The position numbers were made by a program, and so were the translations under genes. From positions 2,484,001-2,548,000 of the forward strand of contig NC_085072.1 of the NCBI RefSeq assembly GCF_963662255.1: DNA of 64,000 nt, in the 5' to 3' direction. Each line of letters opens with the position of its first letter. Position 1 is the stretch's first letter. Of this stretch, positions 56,272-64,000 are shown piece after piece. The notes below the pieces were generated by a model that searched no databases, had not been told where the DNA came from, and saw nothing but the letters and a program-made list of their open reading frames with translations. The DNA is from Cinclus cinclus. Taxonomy: Eukaryota; Chordata; Aves; Passeriformes; Cinclidae.

Positions 56272-56288
56272 CCCCCCCCCCCCCCCCC
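56272..56288 (+). repeat. C17 homopolymer
   Basis: A run of about 17 C residues in the RAB29 downstream region, preceded by an A-run at about 56246-56257. The length may be a sequencing estimate. Confidence 0.85.
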
Positions 56289-57458
56289 ACAAGCTGCACA
56301 AAAGGAAGAGCTGGATGTAAAATTTAAATCAGGCAGGAAAACGATTTCCCTGGGTAGCTGGGAGTGTTTGCAGAGATTTCCCTGTGCTTAAAAAAAGCCA
56401 AATAAACCCCCAAAAATGCCCCTTGATTACAAGAAATTCCAAAACCCCATCCAGGGGCAGCGTGGGAGCAGCAGGGGCTGTGCCCAGCTTGTGCCAGATG
56501 AAATAATTCTGGTTTTTAAATAGCAGAATTATTAAAAACTGCAAGGGGAAAGCCAAGAAACGTCTTAATTTTTGTTGAAAACCTGGATCTTTCAAATAGG
56601 AATCAGAAATTTTCTTTATTCAGCTTCACTCGTGGCCTCATCAGGAATGAGATTGGGAAAAAAATGAATTTTTTTTTTTTTTTCCTGCTTTCTCTCTGTA
56701 CCCTCTGTGTGACTCTGGGCCAGCTGTTCCCATTTCCTTCTCCTTTTTCCTTCCTGGAAATTCAATTTTTGGACTGAAAAACCACACGAATTTCAAGGTG
56801 GATTTTGTGAATTTGTGGCTGCACTCTGTGGGACCACACAGCTGGAGAATTTTACTGCAGCCCCAATAAGTCAACAATATCAAAATTTAGCTTTTTTTAA
56901 TTATTATTTTTTTTTTAATTGCCTGCTGTTTCTTATAAATATTTTAGAGTCAGGGTCCTGACTGTTGTAAAATTCAGTGTTATGGTTGTGCAAAGAGGAA
57001 AAACTGGATTTTAATCCACATCAAGCAGTCACTGGTGCAGCTTTGCAATGGTTTGAAATAAAAAAAGTTGGCATTGCTCGGTTGGTGGTTGTTGTTTTGC
57101 TGTCTCCACCGTGCTAAGGAACAAGTTTGCAAGTTGAAATTTGGAATAAAAACAACAAAAATGTACAAAAACCCGCGCTGTGAACTGCCCTGAATTGCCA
57201 GCAAAAGAAATTCCCCTGAAATATTCTCAATTTTTTTTTGTGGTTTTTTTTTCTTGGGCTACAGAACTTGAGCATCTCTGAGCCAGCCCCGGGGGGGTTT
57301 AATCCAATATTTCCAGTAAGGAATTCCTTGATGTGGTTTTTTTTGCACCTTCCTCCCCGGGGTTCCTTAATTCAGTGTATTTTGAATTTTGAACTTTTTA
57401 TTCCACAATCAGCTAGGTTTTCCTGAGGGTTGGTTGGGTGGAGCAGGAAAACGGCCAC

Positions 57459-57830
57459 AATTCCAAAAGAACTCCAAAAGAACTCCAAAAGAATTCCAAA
57501 AGAATTCCAAAAGAATTCCAAAAGAATTCCAAAAGAACTCCAAAAGAATTCCAAAATAATTCCAAAATAACTCCAAAAGAATTCCAAAAGAATTCCAAAA
57601 GAAATCCAAAAGAATTCCAAAAGAACTCCAAAATAATTCCAAAAGAGCTCCAAAAGAATTCCAAAAGAATTCCAAAAGAACTCCAAAAGAATTCCAAAAG
57701 AACTCCAAAAGAACTCCAAAAGAACTCCACAAGAACTCCACAAGAATTCCAAAAGAGCTCCAAAAGAATTCCAAAAGAGCTCCAAATGAACTCCAAAAGA
57801 ACTCCAAAAGAATTCCAAAAGAATCCCAAT
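57459..57830 (+). repeat. 11-bp minisatellite (about 34 copies)
   Basis: The unit AATTCCAAAAG or AACTCCAAAAG is repeated with an exact 11-bp period and occasional variants (AATAATTCC, AAATCC, CACAAG, GAGCTCC). It lies 0.4-0.8 kb before the NUCKS1 CpG island. Because 11 is not a multiple of 3 and the unit lacks stops, every frame yields an 11-residue peptide repeat: Lys/Asn/Glu-rich on one strand and Phe/Trp/Leu-rich on the other. Confidence 0.97.
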
Positions 57831-58289
57831 GATGTCAAGCAGGGCATGACACGAACCCAAATCATCCCAAAACTGAAATGACTCCCATAAATCTGCCCAC
57901 CTTTGTATAATCCAACCATCTCCTCACAGTTCCCAGTGCACAAAAACAGGATTTAAATGCTATTTTTTATTAAAATGGGGGCACGAACCTCCAGAGACCC
58001 CAAGGCAAAGCAAAAGTGAGAAGCTGCATTTTATTGACTGCGAAATACTTTTAATTTTTCCATGGGTCAAGCATCCGCTTTTGTAACCAAAATGAGGAAT
58101 TTTGGGATTTCTGGGGAGTTTAAAGTGTGAAAAAAAAAAAAATCCAAAATCTTCATTGGACGTTGCATAAATGGTGAGTGTAGTGAACTGCTGACTAGCA
58201 CAGGGAGAACTGGCGGTGCTGGCATCAGTGCTGGTGTCAAAATCTGCCGCTGAGATCGATATTTCGCATTTCTTCAGAATAAAAAATTA
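57831..58289. other. Spacer upstream of the NUCKS1 CpG island
   Basis: About 460 bp of AT-rich sequence with an AATAAA at 58279-58284 and a short A-run near 58130-58141. No gene or named repeat is recognised. A distal RAB29 poly(A) site here cannot be excluded. Confidence 0.5.
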
Positions 58290-59012
58290 ATGACACCGAA
58301 CCCGCGCCGGGGCCGCCTTTTCCCTCCAAAACCGCGCCGGGCCCGCGCGGCGAATCTGCGGCTCGGGCTTTGAGGCCCCGCAGCTCCCCGAAAAATTCCC
58401 GGAGAAACGCGGAAAAAATTCAGCGTGGCGCCGGTAAAGGAGGGACGCGGCAGGCGGGGCGGGAAGGGCGGGACGGGGCGCGGAGGAGCCGCGGCAACAC
58501 CCGGAGCCCGTGGCGAATCTGCCGCCGGAGCTCCGCCGCGTGCGGGCCGAGCTGCCCGCCCTCCCCGCGGGGACAGTGGGCGGGCCCTGCGCGCCGTGAT
58601 GGTTCGAACGAGCCAATGGGGCGCGGGCTCTCGCGGCCTCCGACCAATCGGCGGCCGAGGGGGGGCGTGGTCAGCGGGGTCGGCGGCACCGCCCCCCCCG
58701 CTCGCATCCTCTCGGCGGGGCGAGCGCGACCATTTTGCGGGGGGGAGCGGCGGGAGCGGGACCGGCACCGACACCGGGACCGCGACCGGGATTGAGGGCG
58801 CGACACCGGGATCGCGGCCGGGATCGGGATCGGGGAGCGGCACCGGAGGCGGCGGCGGCGCCTGACGGGGGAGCGGCGGCTCCGCAGGCGCGGCCTGAGG
58901 CGCTGGGCCCAGCGCTCCCGCTCGCTCCGGGCGGCCTCAGCGGCCCCGGCGGCCTCAGCCCGGTCCCCGTTGACTCCGCTCCCAGCCGCGGCCGTCCCGA
59001 AGCGCGGCGAAG
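58290..59012 (+). promoter_or_regulatory. NUCKS1: NUCKS1 CpG island promoter and 5' UTR
   Basis: A very CpG-dense block that continues past exon 1 to about 59560. CCAAT boxes are at 58613-58617 and 58644-58648 (31 bp apart), followed by a GGGGGCGTGG GC/KLF-type box. GCGACCATTTTG at 58725-58736 resembles a YY1 site near a start of transcription. GGCACCGG/GGGACCGG repeats fill the probable 5' UTR (58750-58860). No TATA box is seen. The start site is inferred. Confidence 0.7.
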
Positions 59013-59029
59013 ATGTCGCGGCCCGTCAG
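59013..59029 (+). CDS. NUCKS1: NUCKS1 first coding exon (partial gene)
   Basis: Only 17 coding bases are in the window: ATG then codons for MSRPV and the first two bases of an Arg codon, followed by a consensus donor (cag|gtgagtcc). The MSRPVR start is that of NUCKS1. The assignment is supported by the large CpG island, the position directly after RAB29 on the same strand, and a good Kozak context (A at -3). NUCKS1 is a highly phosphorylated nuclear DNA-binding protein rich in Lys, Ser and acidic residues, involved in transcription and homologous-recombination repair. The remaining exons should lie to the right; I found no exon 2 in the 5 kb that follows. Identity rests largely on synteny because the coding piece is so short. 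Confidence 0.8.
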
Positions 59030-59887
59030 GTGAGTCCCGGCGGCGCCGCTCCCGCCGCTGCTGCCGGGCCGGCCCCGCGCGGGGCAGGCCGCGCTCAGGC
59101 CGTGCGGATTTCTCCTCTATTTCCCCTTGTTTCCCCCCTGCTCACTTGGCACGGCCACCGCAATAAACACCGCATTTCACACCGCGCCTCTCGCCCGGGC
59201 CCGGGGAGGGAGCGCGGCGGGGCGGCCCCTACGACCGCTGGCCCATATTTTATAACGGGGGGGGTGGGTGGACGGGGAGGGGGAGGGGGGGGAATAAAAA
59301 AGAAAAATTTTTTTTTTTTTCTCCGCCGCCTTGACCCACTTGGCGCAGGGCGGGCGCCGCGATCCGCGGCCTCCCTTCCCTCCCGCGGGGCCGAGGCGAG
59401 CGCGGTGCCATCCGGAGAGGGTCCGGGGCACGGGGGCTGTGCATGGGGAACCACGCGGAGGGGAGGAGCCGCCAGGAGCCGCCCCCTCGCAGCCAGCGCC
59501 GCTGACACACGCCCTGCTCCGCCCGGCCGCGGGCTGAGCGCTCCGGGCTCGCCTTCTTGCCGCTCTTCTTGCCTTCCTTTTTGTACTTTTATTATTTTTG
59601 TTATTCCACCCCCCCCCGGCGGCGGTTTGGTGGCTGGGTTTTGTGTGTGTGTGTGTGCGCCCCCCCCCCCCCCCCGAGGTGGGTTTGGGGTTGGTTGGGG
59701 TGGGAGAGTGCGGTGGTTTTGAGGATCTGCGGCGCTGCCCGAGGGAAGGGATGGATATTTGGGAAAGATTCCCCCCGCCCCGAGGGGTTTGGGGCACTGC
59801 TCAGGTTCCCCGGGGAATGGGCACAGCCCTGAGGCTGCCAGAGCTCCGGGAGCATTCCCAGGGTGGGATTTTTTTAGGTCTGTGCAA

Positions 59888-59952
59888 GGCTAGGAGCTGG
59901 ACTGGATGATCCTTGTGAGTCCTTTCCAGCTCAGGATATTCTGGGATTCCCT
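59888..59952 (+). mobile_element. Short CR1 3' tail in NUCKS1 intron 1
   Basis: 'gctggactggatgatccttg' followed by 'gtcctttccagctcaggata' and 'ttctgggattcc' matches the sense CR1 terminus of a second subfamily type. Confidence 0.75.
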
Positions 59953-62946
59953 TGTGTCTCTAAGGGAATCTCAAAGGTGTCTCTTTACCAAAGATGTGGC
60001 AAAAGAGTGAACTCGTGATTTAAGTTGTCTTTATAGCCAAGGTGTGAAATTTCCCACGGTGTTCTTCCAATGCTTTGGGTTTTCCTTATTCTCAAGTAAC
60101 TGGTTGTAGTTTTATTCCCAGAGTGAGCCCGGTCTGGGGTGTGGATATTGGGTGTTTTGGTTTATTTAACTAAAAAGTATAAATTAATTATGTCTATAAT
60201 ACATCTATAAGTTTAAAGATGACAGCGTTTGTATTTAAGTAATACCTGTCATATGCAGAATTTAAAATGCAAATGGAACCCAGGACTGCTTTGCTAAGTA
60301 GGGGAGTGGCTCATTAATGGGCGAGCTTCCCAAATTAGTGCTGATGTGACTCTGCTGCTTGAGGGGACACTTCAGTGTTGGTCATTCCCCTGCCAGCTCT
60401 GGAGATTTGCTCCAGGTAAGGAAAAGGTGCTGTCTTAAAAAGCAGAGCCTCCAAGCGGGCTGGAATTGAGTATTTTTGCAAGGGTTTAAAAGAAAAAAAA
60501 AAAAGTAAAAAAATTAAAACACCTCTGTCCAGTCCTGCAGCGTTGTGAGAGGTCTGCCTGGTCTCACCCTCAGCTGGCAGGAAAATGAAGCACCAAAGTC
60601 CAGCAGGTTGTTAGGAGCACAAAACCTCGTGGCAGGATAGATGCAGCAGTCCCTTATCTCCCTGGATTTAATAACCCTTCCAGGGAAAAAAAGGTAAATA
60701 TTCAGTGGCTGCTACATTATATTGCTCTGTTAACTAGAGAACTCTGGCAATAGATTTAAATCCATGCTGAAATGAATTTTTTTTTTCTGCTTATCTTAGC
60801 TGTTTCTTTGGCAAAATGGAAGCCTGGTGAAAGGTTCTTCATCAGAGTGAGATTTAGTGGTGGGAAAGTTTTCCTGTAGTCAGTGTTTTTGGAATTCATT
60901 CCTGGTGCCTGCTGGTTTCTGGTGAATATGTGTGCACCTAAAGTGGTGAACTTCATAAAATCCATCCTACATCCCAAGTTTCTACTCCACTTGTTGAGAA
61001 AATTGACCTGAGGCCGAGTGTGGTTGTTAAAGTCAGTTATTTAAAATTAAGTAGTCATAAAGTCCTGGTATTTACAGGCTTCGTGTGCCTAGCACTGAGA
61101 GCCAGGTACTTCCTGCACAATTCCATTTCTCCTGGATGGATAATGATGGGGTTTGCAGGGTTGTTAGAAAAAGGCAAGAAGGGAAAACTAAAGGAACCTG
61201 AGATTCCTGAACTTCTGCATCTCTTGTGTAACTCTCCTGAAGTTCTGCAAACAGAGCTGGGGCTGCTTGTAGAGCTAAAACAAAATACAATACTTTGAGC
61301 CACTATTTTTAATATATATATACATATACACAACATAAATTAATGTGTTTTAAGTCAGAATTTTGATTTCTGGTACAACCTTTCTTCTGCTTTTTCTCTC
61401 TGGTCACTTTAACTCACTGGTCCTCTCCTGCAGCCTTTGCAAATTGAGATGCTGTGGAAATCTCAGGGGGTTTTTTTTGGTCATTCATTTTAAGCTTAAA
61501 ACCAGTTATGAATTTATCTCAAGTGCTTCAGTGCTTCTCTTTTCATTTTTCTGGATTTGAATCCCAGCAGTGGAAGGTTGAAATTTTACTTGCAGGGAAA
61601 AAAAAAATAATCTGTCTGTTAAATGTAACTTGTAGCCAGTGTTGTTGCTGGGCAATGTGTAGTAGAAATATTGTGGTTGTGGAAAAGCATCCATGGGATT
61701 GCAGGCAAGCAACAGTTCCTTGGGTATTAGCACTTAATAAAATTGAGTGATGCTGTGTGGTCCAGAGATAAATGAGTAAAAAGATGATTCTTGCTCTCTT
61801 TTAATCTGAAGAGAAACAGGGAGAAGGTGGAGGTTCAAGAAAATTCAAAATACCTGGGTTGGGGAGTGAGCTGGGAGTTTGGGTTTGGTGCTCTGCATCA
61901 TTTCTGTATTAGAATCTCAAACAGAGAACAAACACAAAACTGCTTCAATTACTGCTGAGGAAATAATTTAATTTTAGTTTTGTGGAGTCGTGTGGATCCC
62001 TGAAAATCCTGCAGGTGCCATGAACAGACCCAAACTCTGAGCTCTGTAGTGGGACCCTCTCAGTGGTGAGTCCTGAGTCCAGTTTTTACCCAGATTTAAC
62101 CCCACTTTTACCCAGATTTTCACCCTCACTTTAACCCCAAAATGAGGTGGTTTGGGTCCCAGGTACCCTGTACCACCTTCTGGTGGTGATTTTAAATCAA
62201 ATGTTCATGGAAAATCCAAATCCAGCACTGCACATTTGCTTTGCACAGCTCTGAAAATCCCTGCAGGAAACACTTCTGGCTGGAATTTGTATTTTCTATG
62301 GATAAAAAAGCACAAAAAAAGTGATGTTAACAACAATATTTATTGATAATACTGGTGTGGAAGTGAAACCTGACTGCTGAGCCAGCTCTGAGGGTCAGGG
62401 AGGGCCTGGAGCTTTGCTCACAGAGGTTTTTTTGGTTATATTGGTTAAATAAAGGCTGTGGTGAAAAAAAACCCAGAAAAATCTCAGAACTGACTCTCCT
62501 TGCCTTTGCTGTGTGGGGTGGGTGGTTGTCATTTGACCTAAACATTCAGTGCCTGGATATTTGAAGATTCCTTTTAGCCCTGATTTTCAGGACTATGTTA
62601 TGTTATTGTATGTTGTGGATTTTTTTTTTTTTAATGTTGATTTCATCAGTGGGTTTTAATGCCTCTACAAATAATCTGAGAACCTGCATTCCCTTTAAAA
62701 AACCCCAAAACTTTTCTACCTGATTGTAGGGCTGATGTTGGCTTTAGGGTTGGTTTAAAACCTTGTAAAGGTTTTAGGGACTGAATTGAAGATGAGGTAT
62801 GAGATCCTTTCTCAGTTTTGTGGGCATTTAGTGTTCCTTTGACATACTGATGTTGCTTTTCAGAATTCCAGAATTGCACTTTGGCAGGCATCAAGAGCAG
62901 GTTGCAAGAATTTCTGAGCTGCAGTTATTTTATATTCTATTACTGT

Positions 62947-62976
62947 ATTATTGTTATTATTATTATTATAAATTAT
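62947..62976 (+). repeat. (TTA)n microsatellite
   Basis: About 30 bp of TTA repeat with one TTG interruption in NUCKS1 intron 1. Confidence 0.9.
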
Positions 62977-63710
62977 TGGAGAATTCCTTTGCTGAGTGCA
63001 TCCATCCCAACATGCTCATGAGTTACTGTTTATTCCAAAAATACTGGACTGACAGCTGTTATTAAAAACATGTGCTGTTCAACCTCTCCAAACCTTTTAC
63101 ACACACAGTTTTAATTTGAATTAGCAAGGAACTTGCCTTCAGATTTCAGTTTACATTTTAAACCAGACCCAGCAATGCCCATCCCAGCTGTCTTTTTATG
63201 CTCAGCCTAAGTGGGTTTAACAGAGAGTTTATTTTGATGTCTTCTTGCTTGCCTTAACAGCAAAGAGAAGCTCTTGACTGCCACCAGCAGCTCCTTTTCC
63301 CTGGCTCTTTACTCCAGTGATCCTCCACTGAGTGTTTTTATCACCTTGGTGTAGTAAACACCGAGTTGTTATTGCACACAGTTCTAAATAAAACCTGCCT
63401 GGGCTAAAAGAGGTGAAAGATGAGTTTGGAGTGAGGGGAAGGTTGGTTCTTTCTGTCCCCTCTGAGCTCTTCTGAAAATTTGTAGCTTTTTTTTTTTTTT
63501 TTCTTTAAAGATTCCTTCTTTACTCCACCCTTTGTGCCCTGTGAGATAAGATAATGCAAGGGAACAGCTTCACTTCTGGTTTCTTCTGAAACAGTGATTT
63601 TTTTTTTTTTTTTTTTTTAACAAATATCACTTTCTGCTCATCATGTGAGGAAAACTGAGCAGGGTTTAGTCCCTGGCTGAAAACCCAGGGGATGGTGCCT
63701 GGGGAAAAGA

Positions 63711-64000
63711 TGTTTTCCATAGGATCAGGGATTTTGTTAAAGGATGATTTCCATAGGGACTGGGATTTTTTGTTAAAGGATTTTTTTTATAAGGATCAGG
63801 GATTTTGTTAAAGTGTGTTTTCCATAGGGTCAGGGATTTTGTTAAAGGATATTTCCATAGGGACAGTGATTTTGTTAAAGGATATTTCCATAGGGACAGT
63901 GATTTTGTTAAAGGATGTTTTCCATAGGGACAGGGATTTTGTTAAAGGATGTTTCCATAGGATCAGGGATTTTGTTAAAGGATATTTCCATAGGGACAGG
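63711..64000 (+). repeat. 33-34-bp tandem array at the right edge (continues)
   Basis: The unit is GTTAAAGGATATTTCCATAG followed by GGACAGTGATTTT. Copies are spaced 33-34 bp on the right (63841, 63874, 63907, 63941) and are more irregular on the left. About 8 copies are visible, and the array is cut by the window end. Confidence 0.95.

Larger units (their letters stand above)
53559..57150 (+). other. RAB29: RAB29 3' untranslated region and downstream sequence (end uncertain)
   Basis: AATAAA signals are at 56119-56124 and 57145-57150; either may be the transcript end. The region holds a CAT/CAC trinucleotide patch (53582-53622), many A- and T-runs, a 167-bp duplication and a CR1 copy. No coding exon is recognised. 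Confidence 0.4.
59030..64000 (+). other. NUCKS1: NUCKS1 intron 1 (continues beyond window)
   Basis: At least 4.97 kb. The first 500 bp are CpG-rich with G-, T- and C-runs (59257-59320, 59661-59675). The rest is AT-rich with a TA/CA patch at 61310-61332, a TTA microsatellite at 62947-62976, T-runs at 63487-63502 and 63598-63618, and a 33-bp tandem array at the right edge. No coding exon is recognised. Confidence 0.7.

Noticed and set aside
57372..57943. Phe/Trp/Leu-rich minus ORFs and a Lys/Asn-rich plus ORF with an 11-residue period
   Set aside because: Products of the 11-bp minisatellite. The hydrophobic look is coincidental.
58274..58865. Arg/Pro-rich ORFs on both strands in the NUCKS1 CpG island
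   Set aside because: High GC lowers stop-codon frequency; these are promoter/5' UTR sequence without protein families.
1..64000. Search for tRNA, rRNA, snRNA genes, endogenous retroviral genes or DNA transposons
   Set aside because: I saw no convincing cloverleaf/A-B box, rRNA motif, LTR pair with viral genes, or transposase frame. A covariance-model and repeat-library scan would be needed to exclude diverged copies.

Overview
The window reads as nuclear DNA of a bird, most likely a songbird or other neoavian. The coding exons are vertebrate genes with GT-AG introns. The dispersed repeats are overwhelmingly fragments of the avian LINE CR1, in both orientations, and many carry its 3' end. Short introns, strong CpG islands and abundant minisatellites suggest a small, GC-rich chromosome (inference). 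There are no bacterial operons, CRISPR arrays, phage or integrated viral genes.

Five genes lie head to tail on the + strand: SLC26A9 (3' portion, 1-9753), PM20D1 (complete, 12146-22671), SLC41A1 (complete coding region, 31474-43286), RAB29/RAB7L1 (complete, 48519-53558) and the first coding exon of NUCKS1 (59013-59029), whose first intron runs off the right edge. As I recall it, the human 1q32 'PARK16' Parkinson-risk interval has the same order and relative orientation. I reconstructed exons by hand from splice sites, reading-frame phase and recognisable protein sequence; the four long genes join without a frameshift or internal stop.

Layout: 1-11.4 kb, SLC26A9 exons and a long 3' UTR. 11.98-12.15 kb, PM20D1 promoter with CCAAT boxes and a ZNF143-type site. 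12.1-22.7 kb, PM20D1 in 13 exons. 22.7-29.5 kb, 3' UTR and a plain intergenic stretch. 29.5-31.5 kb, a GGAT-type tandem repeat, CpG island and 5' non-coding region of SLC41A1. 31.5-43.3 kb, SLC41A1 in 10 coding exons. 43.3-46.2 kb, 3' UTR and spacer. 46.2-48.4 kb, a 2.2-kb minisatellite ending about 120 bp before the RAB29 ATG. 48.5-53.6 kb, RAB29 in 5 exons, with introns full of local duplications. 53.6-58.3 kb, RAB29 3' region with homopolymers and an 11-bp minisatellite. 58.3-64 kb, NUCKS1 CpG island, exon 1 and intron 1.

The genes are independent transcription units, not a pathway: an epithelial anion transporter, a secreted N-acyl amino acid synthase/hydrolase, a magnesium transporter, a Golgi/lysosome Rab GTPase linked to LRRK2, and a nuclear DNA-binding phosphoprotein. 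I found no undescribed biological system. The most unusual content is the repeat landscape, especially the array at the RAB29 promoter, a 44-bp array that appears to have grown out of a CR1 edge, and an 86-bp array that runs into a SLC41A1 splice acceptor.
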